Source: CAWATZ01 sp963784995 | Lineage (GTDB): Bacteria > Planctomycetota > Planctomycetia > Gemmatales > Gemmataceae | Direction of reading: 5' to 3' | Length of the DNA: 64,000 nt | Assembly (NCBI GenBank): GCA_963784995.1 | Contig: CAWATZ010000013.1 | Location: 806,001 to 870,000, forward strand | In this document: in pieces, positions 26,742 to 35,341 of the stretch | Numbering within the stretch: the stretch's first letter is position 1 | How the letters are laid out: each line of letters begins with the position of its first letter | Program-made: the position numbers and the translations under genes | The notes under the pieces: model-generated | Told to the model about the DNA's origin: nothing | The model's input: the letters and a program-made list of their open reading frames with translations, nothing else | The model's database searches: none

Positions 26742-28208
26742 ATGAGCACGACTCCGCTGACTCTGGTGATCTACGGCGCCTCGGGCGACCTGACGGCCCG
26801 CAAGCTGGTGCCCTCGCTGTACCGGCTGGAGCGCAAGAACCGACTGCCCCCGGAGATACAGATCGTCGGCCTGGCGCGGTCACCGTACACCGACGACAGC
26901 TTCCGCGACAAGATGGGCTCGGCCCTGAAGGAGTTTGCCGGCGGCGACTGGGACGAGTCCGCCTGGCAGAACTTTGCCCGCCGGCTCCACTACGTCTCGG
27001 CCGACGCGGCCCACGCGGGCGGTTTGCAGCCGCTGCGTTCCTGGCTGGAGGAGCACAACGGCCCCAAACTCGGCCGGCGGCTCTACTACCTGGCCGTGGC
27101 GCCCAACCTCTCTCCGGGGATCGTCGCCCAGCTGGCCGCTTCGGACCTCAATCACGGCTCGCCGGACAACTGGGTCCGGCTGGTGATCGAGAAGCCGTTT
27201 GGCCGGGACCTGCAAAGCGCCCGCCAGCTCAACGAGGAGCTGGGGCAATACTTCCACGAGGAGCAGATTTACCGGATCGATCATTACCTCGGCAAGGAGA
27301 CGGTGCAGAACATCCTGGTGTTTCGCTTTGCCAACACGCTGTTCGAGCCGCTGTGGAACACCAAGTACGTCGAGCACGTGCAGATCACCGTCAGCGAAAC
27401 GGTCACCGCCGCGGACCGGGCCGACTACTACGACAAGTCCGGAGTCCTGCGCGACATGTTCCAGAACCATCTGCTCCAGGTGCTGACCCTGGTGGCGATG
27501 GAGGCCCCCTCCCGCTTTGCCGCGGACCCGCTGCGCAACGAGAAGGTCAAGGTCCTCGATTCCATTCCGGTGCTGACCCCCGACGAGGCCGCCAGGCAGA
27601 TTGTGATCGGACAGTACGCCGGTTACCGCTCGCACAAGGGCGTTGCTCCGGGTTCAAAGACGCCGACGTACGCTGCCATCGAGCTGCCCATCGACAACTG
27701 GCGCTGGCGCGGCGTGCCGTTCTACCTGCGTTCCGGCAAGGGCCTGTCGAAACGGTTAAGCGAGGTCGTGATCCAGTTCCGCTGTCCGCCGCATTTGATG
27801 TTTCCCATGCCGCCGGGCGCGACGCTGGAATGCAATCGGCTATCGCTCTGCATCCAGCCGGACGAGGGCATCCATCTGAGCTTTCAGAGCAAGGTGCCCG
27901 ACACCGAGGCGGTGAAACTGAATGCGACCGACATGGAGTTCCACTATCGGGACTATTACGGCGCCGGCAGCTTGCCGGAGGCATACGATCGCCTGCTCCA
28001 GGATGCGATCACCGGCGACGCGGCTCTGTTCATGCGCAGCGACGAGATCGAGCGCGCCTGGGAAATCATGGACCCGCTGATCGCCGCCGTGGAACAGGAC
28101 GACAGGGTCAAACCGGTGGAGTACGCGGTCGGCTCGGAGGGGCCGAAGTGCGCCGACGAGTTCCTGGCCCGCAGCGGCAGGAGCTGGCTGTCGATGTGCC
28201 ACCATTGA
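26742..28208 (+). CDS. zwf: Glucose-6-phosphate 1-dehydrogenase
   Basis: 488 residues, the family's usual length. It oxidises glucose-6-phosphate to 6-phosphogluconolactone with NADP, the entry to the oxidative pentose phosphate pathway. Visible signatures: the dinucleotide-binding N-terminus VIYGASGDLTARKLVPSLY, VIEKPFGRDL, the active-site block RIDHYLGKETVQN (about 178-190, with the catalytic His in DHY), FEPLWNTKYVEHVQIT and YYDKSGVLRDMFQNHLLQ. Start ATG 26742 has GGAGG five bases before it. No other pentose-phosphate gene is adjacent. A nested palindrome follows the stop. Confidence 0.97.
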   Translation: MSTTPLTLVIYGASGDLTARKLVPSLYRLERKNRLPPEIQIVGLARSPYTDDSFRDKMGSALKEFAGGDWDESAWQNFARRLHYVSADAAHAGGLQPLRSWLEEHNGPKLGRRLYYLAVAPNLSPGIVAQLAASDLNHGSPDNWVRLVIEKPFGRDLQSARQLNEELGQYFHEEQIYRIDHYLGKETVQNILVFRFANTLFEPLWNTKYVEHVQITVSETVTAADRADYYDKSGVLRDMFQNHLLQVLTLVAMEAPSRFAADPLRNEKVKVLDSIPVLTPDEAARQIVIGQYAGYRSHKGVAPGSKTPTYAAIELPIDNWRWRGVPFYLRSGKGLSKRLSEVVIQFRCPPHLMFPMPPGATLECNRLSLCIQPDEGIHLSFQSKVPDTEAVKLNATDMEFHYRDYYGAGSLPEAYDRLLQDAITGDAALFMRSDEIERAWEIMDPLIAAVEQDDRVKPVEYAVGSEGPKCADEFLARSGRSWLSMCHH

Positions 28209-28280
28209 GATGCAGGGTTTGTCGGAGCCGCGCACGCAGCGCAGCGGAGTAAGCGGCCCGGGAGCCCGGAGGGCCGCTTA

Positions 28281-28382
28281 GGCGAGCGGCAGGAGAAAAC
28301 CTACCCAAAGTAGCCATCACGCTCCGCGTGATGCAGGCTCATCACGCGGAGCGTGATGGCTACTTTGATCCTGCCGCTCGCC
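28281..28382. mobile_element. 102-bp MITE-like insert with 14-bp terminal inverted repeats
   Basis: Ends GGCGAGCGGCAGGA and TCCTGCCGCTCGCC are perfect 14-bp inverted repeats, and TTA flanks both sides (28278-28280 and 28383-28385), consistent with a 3-bp target duplication. It encodes nothing. Its centre is the family D palindrome. Confidence 0.8.
28306..28367. repeat. Family D palindrome, perfect 28-bp stem
   Basis: Arms 28306-28333 (CAAAGTAGCCATCACGCTCC and onward) and 28340-28367, six-base loop. A near-identical copy lies at 49386-49447. Confidence 0.95.
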
Positions 28383-28423
28383 TTACTCCGCTGCGCTGCG
28401 TGCGCGGCTCCGACGATTTCTCC

Positions 28424-29440
28424 TCACTCCACCCGCATCTCCACCACCGCCGTCCACGTGCCTCCCGGAGGCAGCACCAGCCAGCCCGCATCAATGCCCT
28501 GTTGCTGAAGGTTAATCGCATCCGTGGTGCAGGTGTACGGCTCGACGCAGAATGCCTGCCGGTGCTGCGGCACGAAGACCACAAGGTCGCGGAACACGGT
28601 TGAACAGGACACCCGCAGCGTCGCTCCCGGTGGACTTTGCAAGGTGGCGCAGGGGTACAGCTCGCCTTCCGGCACCTGGCTCCGGCCCGGAGGATCGGTC
28701 AGAACGTCATCGACGTGCAAGGAGGCGAACGGCCGGGGCGCATTCAGGTTCCGTGGCCCATCGACGGGGGGCCGCTGGCCGGTCGGCAGGTTCTCCTTCA
28801 GCTCCCAGTACTTGCGGGCCGGCACCTGAACGGTGCATTCGTCGGCCGACCGATCGCTGACAAACGGCATCCGGAAATAGGGATGATAGCCGAGCCCAAA
28901 CGGCATCGGGTTGCGGTCCGGATTGGTGACTTCCGCCTCCAGGCGCAGCCAGCCCTGGCCCAGCCGATGGGTCAGCCGCAGCCGATGGTCGGCCGGCCAC
29001 AGCGCCAGACACTCCGGGGCATCCTGGCTGCACTGGAACTCGCCGGTCAGCCAGGCCTCGCTGCCGCTGGCTCCCTGGTCAACGACGCGCCAGGGATGGT
29101 GGACCGCGAAGCCGTGGATCGCGTTCTGCTTGGCCGGATCGTCTTGCGGCAGCTGATATTCCTTGCCGTCCCAGCGGAAGCGCCCGGCCCGGATGCGGTT
29201 GGGGAAGGGAAACAGCACCGGAATGCCGCTGCGCGTCGGCCGGCCGTTGCTGTACAGGGCCGGATCGACGTAGAGCAGATCCAGGTGGTCCTTCCCGTGC
29301 GGCATCCGCCAGTGGAGGCAGTTGAAGCCCAGGGCGGGCCAGATGACCGCTTCGTGGCCATCGGGCCGGATCAGGCGATAATGGGTCGGTTCCAGACCGC
29401 TCTGGACGGGCGGAGTAAACGTCTCGACCGTGAAGTTCAT
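28424..29440 (-). CDS. Aldose 1-epimerase-like (galactose mutarotase fold) protein
   Basis: 338 residues, no signal peptide. The fold of the aldose-1-epimerase superfamily is indicated by the blocks AVIWPALGFNCLHWRM, RSGIPVLFPFPNRIRAGRFR, NAIHGFAVHHPWRV (conserved His in IHG), MPFGLGYHPYFRMP (second conserved His in GYHPYF) and FCVEPYTCTTDAINL (conserved Glu). Such enzymes interconvert alpha and beta anomers of aldoses or hexose-6-phosphates. The position beside zwf fits sugar-phosphate metabolism, but the two genes are convergent, not an operon. Confidence 0.88.
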   Translation of the reverse strand: MNFTVETFTPPVQSGLEPTHYRLIRPDGHEAVIWPALGFNCLHWRMPHGKDHLDLLYVDPALYSNGRPTRSGIPVLFPFPNRIRAGRFRWDGKEYQLPQDDPAKQNAIHGFAVHHPWRVVDQGASGSEAWLTGEFQCSQDAPECLALWPADHRLRLTHRLGQGWLRLEAEVTNPDRNPMPFGLGYHPYFRMPFVSDRSADECTVQVPARKYWELKENLPTGQRPPVDGPRNLNAPRPFASLHVDDVLTDPPGRSQVPEGELYPCATLQSPPGATLRVSCSTVFRDLVVFVPQHRQAFCVEPYTCTTDAINLQQQGIDAGWLVLPPGGTWTAVVEMRVE

Positions 29441-29558
29441 CGCTCGCTCTCCCCGTTGCTTGCTCTCCCGCGTATCGTAGCCCCTGGTCCCCAGGGCTGC
29501 CCTGGGCTATCCTGTTACGCCCCTTCGGGGCTAAAACTTGCCCGAAGGACACCCTGCC

Positions 29559-30608
29559 GTGCCAACCTTGCCAGCTGATCGTCTTGTTGCCTTTGCCCGC
29601 GACCTGTTTGTCGCCGGCGGCGTTCCCTCCGACGAGGCCCAGATCGTGGCGGCCAGCCTGATCGACAGCAACCTGGCCGGCCACGACTCGCACGGGATCA
29701 TTCGCATCCCGCAGTACCTCAAGGGCGTCGAGGACGGCCATCTCAAGCCAAGTACACCGTTGAGCATACTCCATGAGACGGCCGCTGTCCTGGTTTGTGA
29801 CGGCGGCTGGAACCTCGGTCAGGTCCAGGCCCACCGCCTGCTGCAGCGTCTGACCGAGAAGGCGGCCGCGGTCGGCATGGCCACGGGCACGCTGCGCAAC
29901 TGCGGCCACATCGGCCGGCTGGGGGAGTACGGCGAGGCCGCGGCGGGGAAGGGCTTTGCGTTCCTGGCCTCGGTCAACAACCACGGCTTTGGCCGGGCCG
30001 TCGCTCCGCCGGGCGGCGCCCAGGGACGGATCGGCACCAACCCGCTGGCCCTGGCCGTTCCCGGCCACGCAGCCGAACCGGTGGTCCTGGACATCGCCCT
30101 GAGCGTCTGCGCCGAGGGCAAGGTGCGGGTGCAGTTCAACAAGGGCGAGCCGGTCCCCGAGGGCTGGCTGCTCGACGCCCAGGGCCAGCCCACCACGGAC
30201 CCGAGTGTGCTGTACCACGATCCGCGCGGCACCATCCTGCCGCTGGGCGGGCCGCAGGCGTACAAGGGCTTCGGCATCGGCTTGCTGCTGGACATGCTGG
30301 TCGGCGGCCTGTCAGGTGCGCCGTGCAGCCGGCCCGAGATCGGTCCGCGCTCGGCCAATGCGGTGCTGTTTGCACTGTGGGACAGCCGGCACTTTGCTGG
30401 AAGTGAGCATTTCACCCAGGAGATCACCACTCTGATCTCCAACGTCCGCACGTGCCCGCGGGCGGCAGGCGTGTCGGCGATCCAGCTGCCGGGCGATCCG
30501 GAACGGCGGGAACGGGCAAAGCGCAGCGCGGAGGGAATCCGGCTGGACGATGGGACGTGGGGGCAGCTGACCGCTCTGGCGGGAAGACTGGGTGTGAAGG
30601 CCCCCTGA
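29559..30608 (+). CDS. Ldh-family NAD(P)-dependent oxidoreductase (malate/L-lactate dehydrogenase type 2)
   Basis: 349 residues. The type-2 malate/lactate dehydrogenase family (distinct from the Rossmann-fold LDH) reduces 2-oxoacids with NAD(P)H. Signatures: NLAGHDSHGIIRIPQYL with the family's His in DSHG, GMATGTLRNCGHIGRLG, VNNHGFGRAVAPPGGAQGRI followed by GTNPLALAVPG, and LGGPQAYKGFGIGLLLDMLV. I chose GTG 29559, with AAGGA nine bases upstream; a TTG at 29538 is in frame. The natural substrate cannot be told from sequence; related enzymes act on malate, sulfolactate, ureidoglycolate or keto-gulonate. Confidence 0.9.
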   Translation: MPTLPADRLVAFARDLFVAGGVPSDEAQIVAASLIDSNLAGHDSHGIIRIPQYLKGVEDGHLKPSTPLSILHETAAVLVCDGGWNLGQVQAHRLLQRLTEKAAAVGMATGTLRNCGHIGRLGEYGEAAAGKGFAFLASVNNHGFGRAVAPPGGAQGRIGTNPLALAVPGHAAEPVVLDIALSVCAEGKVRVQFNKGEPVPEGWLLDAQGQPTTDPSVLYHDPRGTILPLGGPQAYKGFGIGLLLDMLVGGLSGAPCSRPEIGPRSANAVLFALWDSRHFAGSEHFTQEITTLISNVRTCPRAAGVSAIQLPGDPERRERAKRSAEGIRLDDGTWGQLTALAGRLGVKAP

Positions 30609-30618
30609 GAGCGAACGA

Positions 30619-30706
30619 AAGGAACGGCGAGCGGCGCGGCGTCAGCCCGCCGGTGAAGGTTGAACCCCTTACCGGCGGGCTGACGCCGCGCCGCTCGCCG
30701 TTCCTT
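30619..30706. repeat. Family C palindrome, perfect 36-bp stem
   Basis: Arms 30619-30654 (AAGGAACGGCGAGCGGCGCG and onward) and 30671-30706 with a 16-base loop. Family C also occurs at 1325 (decayed) and 50565. It separates two convergent genes. Confidence 0.95.
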
Positions 30707-30754
30707 CCGAACCCTCTGAGCGGCTCTGCAAGTTGAATCGATGGCCCTGCTCCC

Positions 30755-31834
30755 TCACCGCCTGGCCAGTTTCTCCAGCCGTTCGACGTACTTCTCCGGC
30801 CGTTTGAGCTGCTGGATGACCGTCCTCGCCGCCTCGACCTCGGCCGCCGGCGCCGGGCCGACCAGGGCCATCAGCCGCAGCCGCTTGAGCCGGCACTTCA
30901 CCTCATACAGCCAGCGCCCCTTGCCACCAATGGTCTTCAGCTCCAGGTTGCGCACCGCCAGCACCCGCGGCCAGTCCTCGCTCAGTTCGTGATACGCCGC
31001 CAGGGCGTCGAAACCGGCCGGCGACGGTGGCATCCCCAGGCGCTCGAAGCGGGAGGTTCCCTGGCGATAGAGCTTGTCGGCCGAGGCGCCGTCTCCCTGG
31101 TGGCTGGCCGCCAGGGCCTGCCAGACCAGCAGTTCCGACAGTTCCAGCTGATGGCCCACCACCCGGGCGAGTTCCTCGCCGGTGCGGGCCTCCGCGGCCA
31201 TGGTCTCCCAGTCCTTGCGGCGGAACGCGATCTCGCAGCGGCTGTCGTGGACAAACACCGCGAAGTGCCGGGAGCGATGGCCCTCCGTGTCCCGGTCGGC
31301 CAGGGCCAGCTCCTGCTGACTGATGTCCCAGGCCTCGTCGATCTTGGCGTGTTCCAGGGCGAAGCGCCGTTGCCGGGCAAACAGCAGATAGCGGTTGCTG
31401 TCGGGCTCGCGGGGGACTTCCTTCTCCAGATAGTCCAGGGCCTGCTGGATCGGCTCGCTGTGCCCCTCCGGATCGATGCCCAGGTAGGCGGCCACCAGGT
31501 CGTCGAAGATCGACAGCCGCAACGGATGCTGCTCGAACTGCGGTTTGCGGGCCTCGAGGGCGACGCGCACCACGTGCTCCAGCACCGCGCGGAAGTCGCG
31601 CTTCCAGTGCATCAGCGCGGTGGACTTCCAGTGATCGAAGAACAGCACCCACCACGGCTCGTTCAGGGCCAGGGCCTGGCGCCGACCTTCCTCGCACAGT
31701 TGCAGGGCCCGGTCGGGGTCGGTCTCGCGGAGCTGGTAGATCACCGGATGAAACGCGGTCAGCCGGATGCGGGCCTGGTCCTTCTCGGCCAGGACGCGCT
31801 GCCGGTACTCCTCAACCCAGTCCCAGATGTCCAT
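30755..31834 (-). CDS. Helical-repeat (TPR-like) protein of unknown function
   Basis: 359 residues, no signal peptide or membrane segment. It is almost entirely alpha-helical with repeat-like pairs of helices typical of TPR arrays (DRALQLCEEGRRQALALNEP, EAWDISQQELALADRDTEGH, ELLVWQALAASHQGDGASAD, WPRVLAVRNLELKTIG). Such proteins usually act as scaffolds. Start at ATG 31834, with GGAGGAG about eight bases upstream. The next gene upstream on the same strand, a small lipoprotein, is 76 bases away. I do not recognise a named family. Confidence 0.75.
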   Translation of the reverse strand: MDIWDWVEEYRQRVLAEKDQARIRLTAFHPVIYQLRETDPDRALQLCEEGRRQALALNEPWWVLFFDHWKSTALMHWKRDFRAVLEHVVRVALEARKPQFEQHPLRLSIFDDLVAAYLGIDPEGHSEPIQQALDYLEKEVPREPDSNRYLLFARQRRFALEHAKIDEAWDISQQELALADRDTEGHRSRHFAVFVHDSRCEIAFRRKDWETMAAEARTGEELARVVGHQLELSELLVWQALAASHQGDGASADKLYRQGTSRFERLGMPPSPAGFDALAAYHELSEDWPRVLAVRNLELKTIGGKGRWLYEVKCRLKRLRLMALVGPAPAAEVEAARTVIQQLKRPEKYVERLEKLARR

Positions 31835-31910
31835 GAGTCGGCTCCTCCGCTTCCCGAGGGACACACAAGCCCGGAGCGCTAGCGACGGGACAGTCCGGTG
31901 AAACGCACGC

Positions 31911-32300
31911 TCAGTCCGTCAAATCCAGCTTCCGAGAGTTGTTTCCGGGGTGGATGGTCCAGGATTGGTCCGAGGTGGTTCGATCCCGATACCGGGGCGG
32001 AATCGGGGGCAGGTCGGCGGCGAGTTCCCTGGTCCCTTCCTGAACTGCACGCGATTCCTCGATGACTATGCGATACTTGCCCGGCTCCGGCACTTCACCG
32101 GCAAAGGCGCCGTCGGGAGAGAGAGGGAAGGGCTGGGCAAAGAACTCCCCATCCTCCCGGTCCGCGAACAGCACCAGGGTCCTGTGTCCCAGGGGCTTGC
32201 CGTTGAGGGTCACGGTCCCCTCAACCCGCGGCCGGCCCTGGGAGGCACAGCCCACCATCAGCACCAGAAGCACGCTCAGCCCGCTCAGGATGCGCTGCAT
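31911..32300 (-). CDS. Small lipoprotein with carboxypeptidase-regulatory-like fold
   Basis: 129 residues with a signal peptide and lipobox VLMVGC. The mature part reads as a single beta-sandwich of the carboxypeptidase-regulatory/transthyretin-like type (GTVTLNGKPLGHRTLVLFAD, GEVPEPGKYRIVIEESRA), ending in a Pro-rich tail. Planctomycetes encode many such VxGxVTxxGKPL lipoproteins just downstream of DUF1559 genes, exactly the arrangement here (11-base gap). The partnership suggests a surface or envelope structure; its function is unknown. Confidence 0.85.
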   Translation of the reverse strand: MQRILSGLSVLLVLMVGCASQGRPRVEGTVTLNGKPLGHRTLVLFADREDGEFFAQPFPLSPDGAFAGEVPEPGKYRIVIEESRAVQEGTRELAADLPPIPPRYRDRTTSDQSWTIHPGNNSRKLDLTD

Positions 32301-32311
32301 GACGGGGGCCC

Positions 32312-33220
32312 TCAAATGCCCGGACCAAGGGGCAGGCCGTCATCCGGCAGACAGAGCCGCCACCACGTGGTCGCGCTGATGGACGCGGCTGCCATCCGGA
32401 CGCTGCCGTCGGCCAGGGCGACCTGGCAACCGGCTGGCGAAAGCGCCTGCGGCGTGTAGCACGATTGGGTCCCCAGTTTTGGCATGATCTGGAAGAGATC
32501 CGCGTGGATCAACATAGGGGCCCACATGGAAGGACCAGCGCCATCCTCACCCCAGGTGCGCTGGCCGACACCGGGGCTGTACTGGCAATTGGCGGCATAA
32601 CGCTCCGCGAACAACAGGACGTTGGAAGTCCCATCCGGGAAACTCGCGGCGATGGTCGGAGCGGGATTGCCTGTGGGGCCCGCTGTATTGCCGTTCGCCG
32701 AGGTGCCGGGGTCCACGCCGTAATACTGCCGGGCATAGCCGTCGCCATCCGAGATATAGCCGTTGACCTCGTAGCTGCACAGGCCAGCCGTGATCCCTTG
32801 ACTGTTCACCGCGGTCATGGTGCCGGCCGCGGTCGGGTCGAGCGGAGCAATGTAGGTCTTGATGACGGCTGTGGAAGTGTACGAGTGGCCGACGGTCGCC
32901 TGGTAAACGGCGGTCTGCTCGATGAAGGGGAGAAGGTAGTAGAAGATGGTGCCGTGCGGCGCCGGCGCGACGTTGGCGTTCTTGGCACCGGGCGGATAGT
33001 TGCCATAGCCCGGAGGGATGGAACCATAGGCGTCGTTGCAGGAATGGCACGCCAGGGCCATTTGCTTGAGGTTGTTTTGCGACTGCGTCCGGGCCGCGGC
33101 CTCGCGGACCTTCTGCACGGCCGGCAGCAGCAGGCCGATCAGGATGGCGATGATGGCGATCACCACCAAAAGCTCAATCAGCGTGAAGCCTCTTCTTCCC
33201 CCGCTCCCTCGGTTGCTCAT
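32312..33220 (-). CDS. DUF1559 prepilin-like protein
   Basis: 302 residues. The N-terminus carries a type IV prepilin/pseudopilin cleavage and helix motif (GFTLIELLVVIAIIAILIGL). The DUF1559 body follows (LKQMALACHSCNDAYGSIPP, FPDGTSNVLLFAERYA) and it ends in the H-X9-DG-like signature region (CQVALADGSVRMAAASIS). It should be processed by a prepilin peptidase and assembled into, or anchored with, an envelope structure. The lipoprotein downstream is probably co-transcribed. A 3' fragment of another DUF1559 gene lies at 43984-44060. Confidence 0.94.
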   Translation of the reverse strand: MSNRGSGGRRGFTLIELLVVIAIIAILIGLLLPAVQKVREAAARTQSQNNLKQMALACHSCNDAYGSIPPGYGNYPPGAKNANVAPAPHGTIFYYLLPFIEQTAVYQATVGHSYTSTAVIKTYIAPLDPTAAGTMTAVNSQGITAGLCSYEVNGYISDGDGYARQYYGVDPGTSANGNTAGPTGNPAPTIAASFPDGTSNVLLFAERYAANCQYSPGVGQRTWGEDGAGPSMWAPMLIHADLFQIMPKLGTQSCYTPQALSPAGCQVALADGSVRMAAASISATTWWRLCLPDDGLPLGPGI

Positions 33221-33475
33221 ACAGGAATCTCCCCTGGCTTCTGTTATGAAGGATTGGTGCCAAATGACGGAACTTGTACCAGTTTACTTTAGCTGATCGG
33301 CCGGGGGAGTGCCAGCACCGCCGGTGCGGAAAAATGCTTCCGGTCCGATTTCCGCGGCGAAAGAAGCATTTTTAACTTGCTGTGAAGGCGATTGCCTGAG
33401 AAGATGACCCGTGCGCCTTGAATAATCGGCTGATTGCGGATCGGCCGGGGATCGAACAACACCAAGGAGAGCAAG

Positions 33476-34534
33476 ATGAGCGAGCAACCCATCGAACGTT
33501 GCCCGGAGTGCGAAGCGCTGTCCAGCGGCGAGAGCCTGGATCGGCGGGACTTCATGCGTGCCGTCGGCGTTGGCGCCGCGGCGGTGGCGGTCGGCACCGT
33601 GCCCGCCGTGGCCCGGGCCGCTGCCGAGACGGTCAAGAAGCCGGCCAAACCGGCCGAGGACCTGATCAAGGAGCTCTACTTCACCCTCAGCGACGACCAG
33701 AGAAAGAACGTCATTCTCCCCTGGGACCACCAGACCAAAACCGGAGCCGGGTTGTTCACGACCCGGCTGGGTATGTTCAACGCCCCCATCGCCAACAAAC
33801 GGATCGGCGACAATTACAACAAGGCCCAGCAGGACCTGCTCAACCGCATCATCCGCGCCGTCATCTCCGAGGATGAGATGGCCTGGAAGCGCATCAGCCG
33901 CAATGGCACCTGGGATGGCAGCCGTTCCTTTGAAGGCTGCGGTGCCGTCATCTTCCGTGATCCGACCGAAGGAGAGAAATTCTCCTGGGTGTTCACCGGC
34001 CATCACCTGACCATCCGCTGCGACGGCAACAGCGAGCCCGGCGCGGCCTTCGGTGGGCCGATGTACTACGGCCACAGCCCCAACGGCTACGCTGAGGCCA
34101 ACGTCTTCAATTACCAGACCAAGACGGTCACGGAGGTCTTCAAGTCGCTGAGTGAGAAGCAGCAGAAAAAGGCTGTCATCGGCGGCACCCCGCATGAGGG
34201 CGCCGAGTCTGTCCGCTTCCGCAAGCCGCAAGATGCCAAGCCCGGCATCCCCTGCACCGAGCTGAGCGCCGAGCAGAAGGTCCTGGTCGAGAACGTCCTC
34301 AAGAGCCTGCTGTCGCCGTATCGCAAGGAGGACGCCGACGAGGTGCTCGAGATCCTCAAGGCCAACGGCGGCCTGGACAAGCTGTCCCTGGCGTTCTACA
34401 AGGACAAAGATCCTCAAGATCCTCGAGAGCGGTGGCACTTCTGGCGCCTGGAAGGCCCCGGCTTCGTCTGGAACTACCGCATCCTGCCCCACGTGCACTG
34501 CTTCGTCAACATTGCCGCGACCATGCCGTCGTGA
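33476..34534 (+). CDS. DUF3500 family protein with Tat signal
   Basis: 352 residues. The N-terminus has a twin-arginine signal (DRRDFMRAVGVGAAAVAVG), so it is exported folded. The body matches my recollection of DUF3500: LYFTLSDDQRKNVILPW, NGTWDGSRSFEGCGAVIF, FSWVFTGHHLTIRCDGN (His pair), FGGPMYYGHSPNGYAEANVF and a C-terminal WNYRILPHVHCFVNIA. The His-rich conserved blocks suggest metal binding, but no function is established to my knowledge. Start ATG 33476 has AAGGAG seven bases upstream. The cytochrome-like gene at 34719 follows on the same strand, separated by a large palindrome. Confidence 0.85.
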   Translation: MSEQPIERCPECEALSSGESLDRRDFMRAVGVGAAAVAVGTVPAVARAAAETVKKPAKPAEDLIKELYFTLSDDQRKNVILPWDHQTKTGAGLFTTRLGMFNAPIANKRIGDNYNKAQQDLLNRIIRAVISEDEMAWKRISRNGTWDGSRSFEGCGAVIFRDPTEGEKFSWVFTGHHLTIRCDGNSEPGAAFGGPMYYGHSPNGYAEANVFNYQTKTVTEVFKSLSEKQQKKAVIGGTPHEGAESVRFRKPQDAKPGIPCTELSAEQKVLVENVLKSLLSPYRKEDADEVLEILKANGGLDKLSLAFYKDKDPQDPRERWHFWRLEGPGFVWNYRILPHVHCFVNIAATMPS

Positions 34535-34546
34535 GGTTCCAAAACA

Positions 34547-34692
34547 CTCCCCTCTCCCCGCTGGGGAGAGGGGTTGGGGGTGAGGGGTTTCTTCTGATTT
34601 ATCGTTTCGCGCTGGCCAACCCAGCGCGAAACGATAAATCGGTCAACCATTCCCCTCACCCCCAACCCCTCTCCCCAGCGGGGAGAGGGGAG
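34547..34692. repeat. Two nested palindromes: 41-bp outer, 20-bp inner stem
   Basis: Outer arms 34547-34587 and 34652-34692 (CTCCCCTCTCCCCGCTGGGG and onward) are perfect. The spacer holds a separate perfect palindrome: 34596-34615 (GATTTATCGTTTCGCGCTGG) with 34621-34640, loop of five. The AT-richer inner element differs in composition from the outer one, as if it had inserted into the loop. Confidence 0.95.
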
Positions 34693-34718
34693 AAAAACGA
34701 GAAAGTAGGTGCCTGCCG

Positions 34719-35102
34719 ATGCGGCTGTTTGGACTCTGCCTCGCCTTCACGGCTCTCGCGTTCCTTGTTCCTCCCACTGCGGAGCCCGCTCCTCCGGAAA
34801 AGAAACTCCCCGACTTTCAGAAAGACGTCTTGCCGATCCTGGAAGCCAAGTGCAATCGCTGCCACGGCGCCCGCAAACGCGACGGCCGGCTGGACCTGCG
34901 CACTCCGGAGGCCATGCTCAAGGGCGGCATCAGCGGGCCGGCTTTCGTGCCCGGCGATGCCGGCAAGAGCATGATGATCGAGATGATCTGGTACAATGAG
35001 ATGCCGCCCAGGCGAGAGAAGAACCGCGTCACGGACAAGGAACTGGAACTGCTCAAGAGTTGGGTCAACGCGGTTGCTCCGGCAGCGCCGAAGAAACCGT
35101 AA
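34719..35102 (+). CDS. Exported cytochrome-c-like (planctomycete PSCyt1-type) protein
   Basis: 127 residues with signal peptide (LFGLCLAFTALAFLVPPTAE). A single CNRCH haem-binding motif is in the context DFQKDVLPILEAKCNRCHG, and LDLRTPEAMLKGGISGPAFV and a NEMPPRR block follow, as in the cytochrome domain found at the N-terminus of many DUF1549 proteins. Here it stands alone. It probably binds one haem c covalently outside the cytoplasm. Start ATG 34719; a GTAGGTG stretch upstream is a weak RBS. Confidence 0.87.
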   Translation: MRLFGLCLAFTALAFLVPPTAEPAPPEKKLPDFQKDVLPILEAKCNRCHGARKRDGRLDLRTPEAMLKGGISGPAFVPGDAGKSMMIEMIWYNEMPPRREKNRVTDKELELLKSWVNAVAPAAPKKP

Positions 35103-35211
35103 GCGCCGGCCCTTTTTCAGGATCGGGGAGCCGATTTCGGCCCTCCCGGCCCGGTTGCCGATTCTACCGCTCCCCCTTCGGGCCGCTTGACCCGCGGCCC
35201 CATTTGTGTTA

Positions 35212-35240
35212 TTGACGCATCTTTTTTGTAGATTTATCAT
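35212..35240 (+). promoter_or_regulatory. Promoter of the second Cys-rich TIGR03000 gene
   Basis: TTGACG (35212-35217), 17-bp spacer, TATCAT (35235-35240); about 95 nt of leader before ATG 35342, as for the paralogue at 9678. Confidence 0.7.
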
Positions 35241-35341
35241 CTCCTCTATCTTGGCCATTTAGCCCGATTGGCAGTCTGCCGCCGTGGCAGTGGCAGGCGC
35301 AGCCGATCCGATTCCGACTTGCACCTCCAGAGGGGAAAGCG

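Larger units (their letters stand above)
28221..28414. repeat. Family A palindrome interrupted by a second element
   Basis: The left arm from 28221 (GTCGGAGCCGCGCACGCAGC and onward) is intact. The right arm is split: GGGCCGCTTA at 28271-28280, then the remainder at 28383-28414 (TTACTCCGCTGCGCTGCGTG and onward). The intact copies at 13276 and 63238 show the uninterrupted arm, so the 102-bp insert 28281-28382 is a later arrival. Confidence 0.93.
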
